Part shown: piece by piece, positions 8,286 through 16,852 of the stretch
Position numbering within the stretch: the stretch's first letter is position 1
Layout: every line of letters begins with the position of its first letter
Assembly (NCBI RefSeq): GCF_000709345.1
Contig: NZ_KL448323.1
Span: forward strand, 3,002,506 to 3,066,505
Direction: 5' to 3'
Length of the DNA: 64,000 bases
Source: Polaromonas glacialis
GTDB lineage: Bacteria > Pseudomonadota > Gammaproteobacteria > Burkholderiales > Burkholderiaceae_C
Notes under the pieces: generated by a model
Told to the model about the DNA's origin: nothing
Seen by the model: the letters and a program-made list of their open reading frames with translations, nothing else
Databases searched by the model: none
Program-made: the position numbers and the translations under genes

Positions 8286-9977
8286 ATGGAAATCGTTTCC
8301 CCCGACCTGCTGGCGCTGCAGCGCCTTTACCACTGGGAAAAAACAACTCCCCGGAGTATCAGCTTGAGCCAGCCCATGGGCGGCGGCAATGTCCAGGATT
8401 ACACCTGGGGCGAAGTGGCCGACCAGGTACGCCGCATGGCTGCGCACCTGTTGGCCCAGGGCTGGGAACCCGGCTCGAACGTCGCCATCCTGTCGAAAAA
8501 CTGCGCCTGGTGGCTCATGAGCGACCTGGCCATCTGGATGGCCGGCCACGTCTCGGTGCCGCTGTATCCCACGCTGGCGCCCGACACCATCGCACACATC
8601 CTCGCGCACAGCGAAGCCAAGGCCTGCTTTGTCGGCAAGCTCGATGCCTGGGAGCACATGAAGCCGGGCGTGCCCAGCGGTCTTCCCTGCATCAGCTACC
8701 CGCTGTCGCCGCAAGACGCCATCCAGAACTATGACCGCTGGGACGACATCTGCGCCCGCCAGGCGCCGATGCCCGGCGAAGTGCTTCGGGGCGCCGACGA
8801 ACTGGCGACGCTGATCTACACCTCGGGCACCACGGGCAAGCCCAAGGGCGTGATGCAAAGCTTTGGCAGCATTGCCTGGGCGCTCGATGCCGGCGCCAGG
8901 CGCATCGGCATGAGCGGCCAGGACCGGATGCTGTCCTACCTGCCGCTGGCCCATGTGGTCGAGCGCGTGCTGGTCGAGCACGGCTGGCTGCGCACCGGCA
9001 TGCGGCTTTGGTTTGCGGAGTCGCTCGACACCTTTGCCGCCGATCTGCAGCGCGCCCGGCCGACCATCTTCTTCTCGGTTCCCCGGCTGTGGGTCAAGTT
9101 CCAGCAGGGCGTACACCACAAGATGCCGCCGGCCAGGCTCCAGCTGCTGCTGTCGATCCCGGTGATTGGCGGACTGGTGCGAAAAAAGGTGCTCAAGGCG
9201 CTCGGACTTGACCAGTGCCGGATCGCGGCGGGCGGCGCGGCGCCCATGCCGGCGGCGCTGCTGGCCTGGTACCGCAGGCTCGGCCTGCCGATCAACGAAG
9301 GCTACGGCCTGACGGAGAATCTGGCGGCCTCGCACCTGACCCTTCCGGGCAAAGACCAGCAAGGCACCGTCGGGCCGGCGTACGAAGGCGTCGACGACCG
9401 GATCGACCCGCAAACCGGCGAAATCCAGATGCGCAGCCCCGCGCTGATGATGGGCTACTACAAGGACCCGGTGCAAACCAAGGCCGCGTTCACCGAGGAC
9501 GGCTGGCTGCGCACGGGCGACAAGGGCGTTATCGATGCGCAGCGCAACCTGCGTATCACCGGACGTGTCAAGGACCTGTTCAAGACCAGCAAGGGCAAGT
9601 ACGTGGCGCCCGCGCCGATCGAGGACAAGCTGGTGATGCACGAGTCGGTCGAAGCCTGCGTGGTGAGCGGCGCCAACCTGGGCCAGCCGCTGGGCATCGT
9701 CATGCTCAATCCCGAGGCCGTCAAGCGGACGCAGGATGGCGCTGCGCGCGCGGCACTGGAAAGCTCGCTGGCCCAGCACCTGCAGACGGTCAACGCCACG
9801 CTGGACCCGCATGAGCAGCTCCAGTGCATCGTCATCGTGACCACCGCCTGGACCGTGGACAACGACATCATCACGCCGACCTTCAAGGTCAAGCGCAACC
9901 GCATCGAGGACATTTACGCGGCCAATTACGAACGCTGGGAAGCCTCGGGCAAAAAGGTGATCTGGCAGGCCGACTGA
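8286..9977 (+). CDS. AMP-dependent synthetase / long-chain acyl-CoA ligase
   Basis: 563-residue ANL-superfamily enzyme that activates a carboxylic acid with ATP to an acyl-adenylate and then to acyl-CoA. The P-loop-like motif LIYTSGTTGKPKGV is at 176-189, GYGLTEN near 337, and WLRTGDKG with the hinge RITGRVKDLFKTSKGKY towards the C terminus. AGGAG about eight bases before the ATG at 8286 supports this start. The FKTSKGKY hinge is seen in long-chain fatty-acid ligases. The gene stands alone. Confidence 0.9.
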   Translation: MEIVSPDLLALQRLYHWEKTTPRSISLSQPMGGGNVQDYTWGEVADQVRRMAAHLLAQGWEPGSNVAILSKNCAWWLMSDLAIWMAGHVSVPLYPTLAPDTIAHILAHSEAKACFVGKLDAWEHMKPGVPSGLPCISYPLSPQDAIQNYDRWDDICARQAPMPGEVLRGADELATLIYTSGTTGKPKGVMQSFGSIAWALDAGARRIGMSGQDRMLSYLPLAHVVERVLVEHGWLRTGMRLWFAESLDTFAADLQRARPTIFFSVPRLWVKFQQGVHHKMPPARLQLLLSIPVIGGLVRKKVLKALGLDQCRIAAGGAAPMPAALLAWYRRLGLPINEGYGLTENLAASHLTLPGKDQQGTVGPAYEGVDDRIDPQTGEIQMRSPALMMGYYKDPVQTKAAFTEDGWLRTGDKGVIDAQRNLRITGRVKDLFKTSKGKYVAPAPIEDKLVMHESVEACVVSGANLGQPLGIVMLNPEAVKRTQDGAARAALESSLAQHLQTVNATLDPHEQLQCIVIVTTAWTVDNDIITPTFKVKRNRIEDIYAANYERWEASGKKVIWQAD

Positions 9978-10019
9978 GCGCGGCCTGCACGGCGCTTGAA
10001 GGGAAATCACCCTGCCCGT

Positions 10020-10053
10020 CCATTTCGGCACGCAAGGCGCCGAAATGGTTTTT
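10020..10053 (+). terminator. Rho-independent terminator after the acyl-CoA ligase
   Basis: Ten-base stem CCATTTCGGC at 10020-10029 pairs with GCCGAAATGG at 10039-10048, followed by TTTTT at 10049-10053. It is 42 bases after the ligase stop. An AT-rich repeat begins inside the T run. Confidence 0.8.
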
Positions 10054-10120
10054 GCTATTTAATTCATAGCTGCTTGCGCATGCTGCGTATGCGCAAACGG
10101 CATTTTTTTGCTAAAAATGC
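10051..10120 (+). repeat. AT-rich dispersed repeat, copy 1
   Basis: Begins TTTGCTATTT, carries ATAGCTGCTTGCGCA, an inverted core (TTGCGCATGC / GCGTATGCGCAA) and ends near CTAAAAATGC. Other copies in the window share the same order of AGCTGCTTGCGC, a variable loop, GCGCAA, then GGCAT-T-rich. Confidence 0.8.
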
Positions 10121-10144
10121 TTGACTGACCAGAATGCATGCGCG

Positions 10145-10522
10145 TCAGACCACCCGTTCCGGGTCCACTTCGCGAACCCGGTGGTCAACATAGTAGCCGC
10201 CGTATTCCGTGTATCTGAGCAGGGTGCGGCCGCACCGGTTGCAGGCATAGGCGTCGCAGCGGTTGCAGGGGAAAAACCCGACGGCCAGCGGCGCGTCCGG
10301 CGATGCGTAGCGCGTGCCGTCCGGGTGAAATTCTTCCAGGGTCGGCTCGTCGATCGCCGGATCGCGCAAGGTTCCCAGGCGCTGGACCGACGGGCCCGGC
10401 CAGCGGTCTTCGGTAAAGCTTTCCCAGCCGGGGCAGGCGCCCAGCGCGCAGGTGCATGGCCTGGCCGGGCGGCCGGCACAGGCCAGCCGCAGCGCCTGGG
10501 CATCAAGAAGGTCGCAACTCAT
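10145..10522 (-). CDS. Conserved hypothetical protein with C-terminal Cys4 cluster
   Basis: 125 residues from the ATG at 10522 (MSCDLLDAQAL). No family is recognised. A C-terminal CNRCDAYACNRCGR provides two CxxC pairs that could bind zinc, followed by an aromatic, charged tail (LLRYTEYGGYYVDHRVREVDP). Another four cysteines lie in the first 30 residues (ACAG..CTCALGAC). It ends close to, and in the same direction as, the upstream receptor gene. Codon use matches the neighbours. Confidence 0.6.
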   Translation of the reverse strand: MSCDLLDAQALRLACAGRPARPCTCALGACPGWESFTEDRWPGPSVQRLGTLRDPAIDEPTLEEFHPDGTRYASPDAPLAVGFFPCNRCDAYACNRCGRTLLRYTEYGGYYVDHRVREVDPERVV

Positions 10523-10538
10523 GGCTTGCCGGTGCCGT

Positions 10539-11510
10539 TCAGTCCACCGTGGCGCCGGAAGCCTTGACCACGCGGGTCCATTTCTGCGTGTCCGCCGCAA
10601 TGAAATTCTTGAAGGCCAGCGGCGTCATGTCCATCGGTTCGGCGCCCAGGGCAAACAGGCGCGCCTTGGTGTCGGTCGAAGCCAGGATGGTGCGGATTTC
10701 CTTGTTCATGCGCTCGACAATTTCGGCCGGAATGCCAGCCGGGCCGAGAACGCCGTACCAGGGCTGCGCATCGAAGCCCTTGAGGCCCAGTTCGGCAACA
10801 GTCGGAATGTCGGGAAACGCCGCCGAGCGCTTGGCGCTGGTCACCGCCAGCACGTTGAGCTTGCCGGCCTTGACCTGCGGCATGATGGGCACCGGGTTCT
10901 CGAACGTCATGGGAACCTGGCCGCCGACCAGGTCGTTCATCGCCGGACCCGAGCCTTTGTAGGGAATGTGCTGGATCTTGACGCCGGCCTGCACATTGAA
11001 CATTTCCCCGATGATGTGCTGCGGCGTGCCGGAACCGGCGGACGCAAACGCCAGGTTGCCGGCCTTGGCCTTGGCGATGATGTCCTTGACGCTTGTCAGC
11101 CCCGACTTGGCGTTGACGGCAATCACGAACGCGGCGCTGGCCACCGGCGCCACGGCGGTGAAATCGGTAGTCGGCTGGTAAGGCAGTTTGGGATAGAGCG
11201 ATGGCGCAATCACCAGCGGGCCGCTGGCCGCCAGCAAGAACGTGTAGCCGTCAGGCTTGGACTTGGACACATAGTCGGTGCCGATGTTGCCGCCAGCGCC
11301 GCCCTTGTTCTCGACGATCACGGTCTGTCCCAGGACGCCCTGCAGTTTGGCAGCCAGCATCCGCGCCAGCACGTCGGTAGTGCCGCCCGGTGCATAAGGA
11401 GAAACCAGCGTGATGGTCTTGGCGGGCCAGGCAGCCTGTGCGGCCGCGAACATTGGCGACAGTGACAAGGCAAGCAGCGCTGGAACCGTGCGTAAAAATT
11501 GTCTCTTCAT
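10539..11510 (-). CDS. Bug-family tripartite tricarboxylate transporter substrate-binding protein
   Basis: 323-residue periplasmic solute-binding protein. The signal peptide runs to about AAAQAAWP. The Bug signature PYAPGGTTDVLARMLA follows and the C-terminal domain is complete. Such receptors bind carboxylates (citrate, tartrate, terephthalate and others) and are greatly expanded in betaproteobacteria. No membrane components (tctA/tctB) lie nearby, so this is one of the common orphan receptors and its ligand is unknown. Confidence 0.92.
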   Translation of the reverse strand: MKRQFLRTVPALLALSLSPMFAAAQAAWPAKTITLVSPYAPGGTTDVLARMLAAKLQGVLGQTVIVENKGGAGGNIGTDYVSKSKPDGYTFLLAASGPLVIAPSLYPKLPYQPTTDFTAVAPVASAAFVIAVNAKSGLTSVKDIIAKAKAGNLAFASAGSGTPQHIIGEMFNVQAGVKIQHIPYKGSGPAMNDLVGGQVPMTFENPVPIMPQVKAGKLNVLAVTSAKRSAAFPDIPTVAELGLKGFDAQPWYGVLGPAGIPAEIVERMNKEIRTILASTDTKARLFALGAEPMDMTPLAFKNFIAADTQKWTRVVKASGATVD

Positions 11511-12114
11511 GGTGAAAGCCCTCGTTAACGTGAAGAAATGACCGGGTGCGCCATCGCCTTATGGGAAAAGGATGGCTTCCCAAGGCAATACCGCACCCGG
11601 CCAGGATGGTCTCCAAGCATAGCCTTACTTGAAAATGACAATGCCGGCCTTGTCTCCAACTCCACAGGAATGGCAGGTTTCACCCAAGGTTTTCGCGGGC
11701 CCGGCGCCCGAGCGTCAAAAGCGGGTACCGTGCCTTGGGGCAATTCATGGTTTAAGCCAAATAACTGCTTTCCGCACAACTCATATAGATAGTTTGCTAT
11801 ATATTTAATATCAAACACAAAGCAAGTCCCTTCCCCGGACTGCTAAAGACAAGCCACCACAGCGAATCTGGCAAGGTTTTGCACAAACACTTTGCGATGG
11901 ATCATGGGAACACGCTGGTTTGCAAGCAACTCTGAAAGCTTGGCTGTAAACTCGTTTTTGCCTATATTGGCTAGGAAATCGGGACATGGCCTGGTCTGGC
12001 GGCATCGGCTTCATTCCTTGCGGAAACCCCTGCTGCCTGATCGATGCCTTGACGATGCGGCGACGCATTTTTCACTGTATCCGGTCAGGTCCAACTCAAA
12101 AATCGAGAACCCAC
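11511..12114. other. Non-coding interval between the Bug receptor and HiPIP genes
   Basis: About 600 bases with no convincing gene. It is more AT-rich than its surroundings. A fragment at about 11787-11822 (GTTTGCTATATATTTAAT) resembles the start of the AT-rich dispersed repeat. The right part holds the probable HiPIP promoter and its 5' leader. Confidence 0.6.
11940..11968 (+). promoter_or_regulatory. Candidate sigma-70 promoter for the HiPIP gene
   Basis: TTGGCT at 11940-11945, a 17-base spacer, and TATATT at 11963-11968. This would give a leader of roughly 140 bases before the start at 12115. Confidence 0.45.
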
Positions 12115-12432
12115 ATGAAATCAAATCGTAGAATTTTTGTCATCCAGTCCATTGTTGGCGCAGGCGTGCTTGCCTCGACCCGCCTGGTTCAGGCCCAGGC
12201 GGCAGCGCCACTGGTTCAGGAAACTGAGCCGCAGGCGGTTGCCCTGGGCTATAAAAGCGACGCCACCAAAGCGGACAAGGCCAAGTACCCGAAATACGCC
12301 GCTGGCCAGAACTGCGCCAACTGCGCGCTGTACCAGGGCAAACCGACCGATGCCGCCGGGGCCTGCCCGCTGTTTGCCGGCAAGCAGGTTGGCGCCAAGG
12401 CCTGGTGCAGCGCCTGGGCCAAAAAAGCCTGA
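12115..12432 (+). CDS. High-potential iron-sulfur protein (HiPIP)
   Basis: 105-residue periplasmic electron carrier. The N terminus MKSNRRIFVIQSIVGAGVLA has the paired arginines of a Tat signal, as expected because HiPIPs are exported folded with their [4Fe-4S] cluster. The four cluster cysteines are C67, C70, C84 and C98 in the C-x2-C-x13-C-x13-C pattern. HiPIPs carry electrons between cytochrome bc1 and terminal or photosynthetic acceptors. The ATG at 12115 is chosen over a longer frame because the signal begins there. Confidence 0.93.
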   Translation: MKSNRRIFVIQSIVGAGVLASTRLVQAQAAAPLVQETEPQAVALGYKSDATKADKAKYPKYAAGQNCANCALYQGKPTDAAGACPLFAGKQVGAKAWCSAWAKKA

Positions 12433-12440
12433 TGAGCCAC

Positions 12441-12464
12441 GGCCTGGCTTGAAGCAGGCCTTTT
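12441..12464 (+). terminator. Terminator after the HiPIP gene
   Basis: GGCCTG at 12441-12446 pairs with CAGGCC at 12455-12460, followed by TTTT. It begins eight bases after the stop. Confidence 0.65.
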
Positions 12465-12497
12465 CGCAGTCCGGACCGTTCCGGGCTGCGCCCTGGT

Positions 12498-12611
12498 TCA
12501 GCAGAACATCAGGGCAATCAGCGCAGCATCTTCCCCCAGATTGAGCAGCGCATACCCCGCCACCCGGAAAGCCCAGTAGGCGGCGGTGTCAAGGAAAAGA
12601 ATCGAATTCAT
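12498..12611 (-). CDS. Possible 37-residue membrane peptide or gene remnant
   Basis: ATG at 12611, stop at 12498. The frame reads MNSILFLDTAAYWAFRVAGY and continues hydrophobically to the end at FC. Codons are GC-rich at the third position, like real genes here, and the peptide could form one membrane helix. The frame is closed just upstream, next to an AT-rich repeat copy, so it may be the stump of a longer gene. No homologue is recognised. Confidence 0.25.
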   Translation of the reverse strand: MNSILFLDTAAYWAFRVAGYALLNLGEDAALIALMFC

Positions 12612-12683
12612 TCGGTTTGAAAGTCAGTCAGCAGAACGAGGATTCTGTCTGCATTTCGCAAACAAACGGTGGAATGCATTCGT

Positions 12684-12753
12684 TTTAGCATCAAATATGC
12701 CTCTAAGGCACGCGCAGCATGTGCAAGCAGCTATAAATTCAGCAGCAAAAACG
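12684..12753 (-). repeat. AT-rich dispersed repeat, copy 2
   Basis: Read on the minus strand: TGAATTTATAGCTGCTTGCA, then ATGCTGCGCGTGCC and GGCATATTTGATGCTAAAA. It is opposite in orientation to copies 1 and 3. Together with the terminator and short ORF it fills the 12433-12790 gap. Confidence 0.8.
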
Positions 12754-12790
12754 GGCACCGCAAGGTCGCATGAAAGCTGCGGCAAGCCGC

Positions 12791-13228
12791 TCAATGCGTG
12801 ATCACCACCAGCACGCTGCAGGGCGACTGTTCAATCAATGCCTTGGAGACAGAGCCCCTCCACCAGCGGGCGGCCCAGCCGTCCAGGTGCTTGTGGCCGA
12901 CCACGATCAGGTCAGCCTTGATCTGGCGGGCAGAGTGGGTGATTTCGCTCACGGCATCGCCGGTCACGACTTGCCCGCTGGCCTTCAGGCCGGCGTCGCT
13001 CAGATTGCGCAGACCCGTGTCAAGAATGGCCTGGTAGCGTTCCTTCTCGCTTTCCTGCAGCGTTTCGTCGTAAATGCCGCCTTCAAGCCCGAGGTTGTTC
13101 AGGGGCAGCGGCATGACAGCGATGAGTGTCAGTTCGGCACCGCTCCACTGCGCAATTTCATGGCAGTCCAGCAAGGCCTGCTGTCCGGGAGCAGAGCCGT
13201 CATACGCCAGCAGGATTCGTTGGTACAT
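12791..13228 (-). CDS. Universal stress protein, UspA family
   Basis: 145-residue single-domain Usp. The N-terminal strand and ATP-contact region is ILLAYDGSAPG. The C-terminal nucleotide loop GHKHLDGWAARWWRGSVSKA fits the G-x2-G-x9-G-[S/T] pattern of ATP-binding Usps, with an inserted aromatic stretch. Such proteins accumulate under starvation or oxidative stress. It is followed in the same direction from a dodecin gene 26 bases upstream, so the two may be co-transcribed. Confidence 0.9.
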   Translation of the reverse strand: MYQRILLAYDGSAPGQQALLDCHEIAQWSGAELTLIAVMPLPLNNLGLEGGIYDETLQESEKERYQAILDTGLRNLSDAGLKASGQVVTGDAVSEITHSARQIKADLIVVGHKHLDGWAARWWRGSVSKALIEQSPCSVLVVITH

Positions 13229-13254
13229 GGCAGGTTCCAGGGCTATGAAAACCG

Positions 13255-13461
13255 CTACTCAAGCGTGAAACCGATTTTCAGGGAAACCTGCCAGTGCGCC
13301 ACCTTGCCATCGACCACATGGCCGCGGGTTTCGGTGATGGCGAACCACTGGATATTGCGCACCGTCTCATGCGCCTTGGCAATGGCGTTGCTCACGGCCT
13401 CTTCAATACTGACGCTGGAAGAACCCGTCAGTTCCAGCAGTTTGTAGACATGGTTGCTCAT
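13255..13461 (-). CDS. Dodecin
   Basis: 68-residue dodecin, a dodecameric flavin-storage protein. The typical elements are present: [20 protein letters not shown], then the helix with [15 protein letters not shown] carrying the flavin-stacking tryptophan, and the final strand [15 protein letters not shown]. Length is exactly that of the family. It lies upstream of the universal stress gene, consistent with a stress-related pair. Confidence 0.93.
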   Translation of the reverse strand: MSNHVYKLLELTGSSSVSIEEAVSNAIAKAHETVRNIQWFAITETRGHVVDGKVAHWQVSLKIGFTLE

Positions 13462-13632
13462 GGCATGGCTCCCTCAAGAGTTGGTCGGCAGTTGGTCGTT
13501 TCATCTTACGCGCCTTGCATTGAAACACCAAAAGGCAAAGCCAACAGATACCATGCTTTCATTTTTTGATGGTGCAGGCTGATTGGTTCCGGATTAAAGT
13601 TTCAACTGCCCAAACCAGATCGAGGTTCTCGT

Positions 13633-15768
13633 ATGAAGCTACCTGTCGAACTGCTCCTGAAGGCCGAGGCGGACTTTCCGAAGAATCCCGCGCAGGTCAG
13701 AAGCGTCCAGTCGCGCATCGTTTCCCGTTCCGCACTGGTGCTTGACGGCCTGAACCACCTTGAGCGCCGGCGCGCGATGATTGCGGCGTCGGCACGGGAA
13801 AACGCGAGCCTGGCTTTCGAGCGCTACCTTGGCACCAACGATCTGCTGCCCATCAACTACCTGCTCACCGGCTATGCGCAGTCGCGCGCGGTGGGCAGGA
13901 TTCGCTACTTCGACAAGAAGGACCGGCGGACCGCCTTTGCCACCGGCTTCATGGTGTCACCTGAACTCATGATGACCAATCACCATGTGTTCCCCGTGTC
14001 CGATGTCGCCGAATTCGCAGCGCTGGCCGATGACGCCGGCATCGAGTTCGGCTACGAATACGATCCGTTCGGAAAGCTGGGCGAGCCGGTGGTCCATGCG
14101 CTGGACCCCGAGGCCTTCCTGCACACCTCCAAGGCGCTGGACCTGGCGCTGGTCGCCGTTCGCCCGCGCGATGTGACCGGCCTGCGCGATCTGCGCGACC
14201 AGGGCTACCTCATCCTGAATGGCCGGCTGGGAAAGGCGGGCACGGGCGACTACGCAACCATCGTTCAGCATCCCGATGGCAAGGAAAAGCAGATCGCGCT
14301 GCGTAACAACGAAATCATCGACAACGATCTGCCCGATGTCCTGATTTACAAAAGCGACACGGCGCCCGGAAGCAGCGGCGCGCCGGTGTTCAACAACGAG
14401 TGGCAGGTGATTGCGCTTCACAGCTCGGGGGTTGCCAAGACCGACGCGGCCGGCCGCTACCTTGACAAAAGCGACCAGGTGATCGAGGTCGAAAACGGGC
14501 GGATCGACGAGTCGCGCGTCGTCTGGCTGAGCAATCGCGGGGTGCGTGTCAGCGCCCTCATGAAGCACCTGCTCGCCCCGGAAAGCGCCGTGGCGCTGCA
14601 TCCGCTGGTCCAGGTCTTCTCAAGCCCCGCCTACACCGACAGCCGCCCGTTCACCACGCTTCCACGGCCCAGGATTCTGGAAGAACCCGAGTTCAGGGGC
14701 GCGCCCGTTGCCGCATCGCCAGCCGGCATGTCGCCGCTTCCGGCAAGCCTGATCGAGATCCGGGTCAGCATTGGCAATGGACCGCCCGTCGTGCAGTCCA
14801 TCGTGGGCGAAACCCCCGTCCAAACGGTTTCGCTGTTGACCCAGAACGAGAAAAAGCTGGAGGACGCGCAGGACTATTCGACCTGCACGGGATTCGAGGA
14901 AGAATTTATGGGAATCCGGATTCCCATGCCGGTGCCCAGCGCCCGATTGCGCAGGCAGCTGGCTTTTCTGAAGGACGCGCCCGGCTCGTTCACGCTCAAG
15001 TACCACCACTTCAGCACGATCCTGCACGCGGTGCGCCGGGTGCCGGTGGTCAGCGCCATCAATGTGCACGGAAAGCACCGCTATGCCGCGCTCGGAAGCG
15101 GCACGCGACAAGACCACTGGCTGCGCGACAGCCGCGTTGACCATGATGCGCAACTCGACGACAGGTGGTACGCCAAGAGCGGCTTTGACAAGGGCCACCT
15201 TTCACGCCGTGAAGACGCCGAATGGGGCGCCAGCCTGGCCTTCGCCAAGGCGGCGGCAGACCTCACCTGCTCCTACGCCAACGCCGTGCCGCAGGTGCCT
15301 GCGTTCAACCGCGCCATGATGGGCTACAACGGCCAATGGGGCCAGCTTGAAAAGAAGCTGCTGGAGGCCGGCGTGAAGAACGAGTCCGCCAAGAGCGCGC
15401 GCATCTGCGTCTTCAGCGGCCCGGTCTTCCTGGACGACGATCCGGTCTACGCATCGGTCCAGGTGGCGCTGGGCGGTTTCAAGGTGGTGGCGTGGTTCAA
15501 CCAGGACGGGGCGCTGCGGGCCACGGCCTTTCACCTGTCGCAAGACACGCTGATCGAAGGCATCGCGTTCGAGGCACTGAACTTCGACAAGCTGTTCAAG
15601 CTCCAGCAAGTGCCGCTTTCCTGGGTCGAGAGCGCCACCGGCCTGGAGTTTGCTTCCGTGCTTCGGGATGCCGATACCTTCAGCGAGGGCAACCCGCAGG
15701 CAGATGAAGCCGCGCTGGAACGCCTGGTCAGCGGCGGGCAGGCGCATTCCGCCAACGCGCAACCCTAG
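13633..15768 (+). CDS. Fusion of a trypsin-like serine protease and a DNA/RNA non-specific endonuclease
   Basis: 711 residues. The N-terminal helical region (1-85) has no recognised fold. A V8/trypsin-like protease spans about 86-300 with a complete triad: H118 in TNHHVF, D170 in KALDLAL and S248 in APGSSGAPVF. A Pro/Ala-rich linker (about 330-430) leads to an Endonuclease_NS-like domain (about 440-690). There DKGHL (H522) matches the DRGH catalytic motif and SYANAVPQVPAFN (N550) matches the metal-binding asparagine segment. No signal peptide is visible, which is unusual because these nucleases are normally exported. The gene is monocistronic and has no obvious immunity partner. The domains are seen; any defence or self-activation role is inference. 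Confidence 0.85.
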   Translation: MKLPVELLLKAEADFPKNPAQVRSVQSRIVSRSALVLDGLNHLERRRAMIAASARENASLAFERYLGTNDLLPINYLLTGYAQSRAVGRIRYFDKKDRRTAFATGFMVSPELMMTNHHVFPVSDVAEFAALADDAGIEFGYEYDPFGKLGEPVVHALDPEAFLHTSKALDLALVAVRPRDVTGLRDLRDQGYLILNGRLGKAGTGDYATIVQHPDGKEKQIALRNNEIIDNDLPDVLIYKSDTAPGSSGAPVFNNEWQVIALHSSGVAKTDAAGRYLDKSDQVIEVENGRIDESRVVWLSNRGVRVSALMKHLLAPESAVALHPLVQVFSSPAYTDSRPFTTLPRPRILEEPEFRGAPVAASPAGMSPLPASLIEIRVSIGNGPPVVQSIVGETPVQTVSLLTQNEKKLEDAQDYSTCTGFEEEFMGIRIPMPVPSARLRRQLAFLKDAPGSFTLKYHHFSTILHAVRRVPVVSAINVHGKHRYAALGSGTRQDHWLRDSRVDHDAQLDDRWYAKSGFDKGHLSRREDAEWGASLAFAKAAADLTCSYANAVPQVPAFNRAMMGYNGQWGQLEKKLLEAGVKNESAKSARICVFSGPVFLDDDPVYASVQVALGGFKVVAWFNQDGALRATAFHLSQDTLIEGIAFEALNFDKLFKLQQVPLSWVESATGLEFASVLRDADTFSEGNPQADEAALERLVSGGQAHSANAQP

Positions 15769-15789
15769 TGTCGCGCAAAGCCTGACATA

Positions 15790-15860
15790 TTTGCTACTGA
15801 ATTTATAGCTGCTTGCGCATACCAGCCGTGCGCAACAGGCCTGTTTGATACATAAAATGC
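15790..15860 (+). repeat. AT-rich dispersed repeat, copy 3
   Basis: TTTGCTACTGAATTTATAGC followed by TGCTTGCGCA, a loop, GTGCGCAACAGGC and CATAAAATGC. It lies just after the protease-nuclease gene. The rest of 15769-16069 up to modA shows no gene. Confidence 0.8.
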
Positions 15861-16069
15861 GTTTTCCTGGATAAAACGGATGCACTCCAGGAGCGCCGGC
15901 CTTCGGCGATGGCTGGGCCTGACCCGCGTGCATGGACAAGTGGCACGTTCCGTCACGGCGGATGCGTTATGCTTTTCGCTGCATCTTTTTTGGCCTGGCG
16001 AACCGCGCAGCCCGAAAAAGCGTGCCTTGCCGGTTCCCGGCCAGGGTTTTCAACCTCAGGAAACACGCG

Positions 16070-16837
16070 ATGAAGCACACGAGGCACCTTCTTGCCGCCA
16101 GCGCCTTGCTGCTCTGCCTGGCCGCCCACGCCGGGAAAGCCACGGTCGCGGCGGCCTCCGACCTCAAGTTCGCCATGGAAGAAGTGGCGGCACGCTTCGA
16201 GAAGGAAACCGGCCACCAGCTGGTGCTCGTGTTCGGCTCCTCGGGCAACTTCAAGACCCAGATCCTGCAAGGCGCACCGTTCCACCTGTTCATGTCGGCG
16301 GACGAGAATTTTGTCTATGAACTGGCTGACGCAGGCAAGACGCAGGACCGGGGACGTGCCTACGCGGTAGGCCGCATCGGCATCATGGTGCCGCCCGGCT
16401 CGCCGCTCAGGGCCGACGGCGAGCTCAAGGACCTGGCCGCCGCGCTCAAGGACGGCCGGCTGCAGAAATTCGCCATCGCCAACCCCGAACACGCGCCGTA
16501 TGGCGCACGCGCCAGGGAAGCGCTGCAGCACGCCGGGTTGTGGGAGAGCCTGCAGGGCAAACTCGTGCTGGGGGAAAACATCTCGCAAACGGCGCAGTTC
16601 GCCACGTCGGGCTCGACGCAGGGCGGGATCATTGCCCTGTCGCTGGCGCGCGCTCCGGCGATTTCCAGACTCGGCGCCTTCCAGCTCATCCCCGAGAACT
16701 GGCACCAGCCGCTCAGGCAGCGCATGGTGCTGCTCAAGGGAGCGCCGCCAGAAGCGAAGGCCTTCTACACCTATATCTCCACGCCCGCTGCCCGCGAGAT
16801 CATGGAGCGCCATGGCTTTGCCATGCCTGCTCGTTAA
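16070..16837 (+). CDS. modA: Molybdate ABC transporter, periplasmic binding protein
   Basis: 255 residues. The signal peptide (MKHTRHLLAASALLLCLAAH) is followed by the ModA opening AAASDLKFAMEEVAARF and the oxyanion-binding FGSSGNF. LFMSADE is also family-typical. ModA captures molybdate or tungstate in the periplasm for ModBC. The ATG at 16070 gives a proper signal sequence, whereas the longer frame does not. It is the first gene of modABC; modB begins 16 bases later. No modE regulator lies in the window. Confidence 0.93.
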   Translation: MKHTRHLLAASALLLCLAAHAGKATVAAASDLKFAMEEVAARFEKETGHQLVLVFGSSGNFKTQILQGAPFHLFMSADENFVYELADAGKTQDRGRAYAVGRIGIMVPPGSPLRADGELKDLAAALKDGRLQKFAIANPEHAPYGARAREALQHAGLWESLQGKLVLGENISQTAQFATSGSTQGGIIALSLARAPAISRLGAFQLIPENWHQPLRQRMVLLKGAPPEAKAFYTYISTPAAREIMERHGFAMPAR

Positions 16838-16852
16838 GCGCGGCACGGCCGA

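Noticed and set aside
8280..10031. 583-codon minus-strand frame opposite the acyl-CoA ligase
   Set aside because: Shadow frame; the plus strand has the AMP-binding motif, a good ribosome-binding site and a terminator.
11538..11818. Short ORFs of 84-97 codons in the gap after the Bug receptor gene
   Set aside because: No ribosome-binding site, no motif, and overlapping open frames on both strands; the region looks non-coding.
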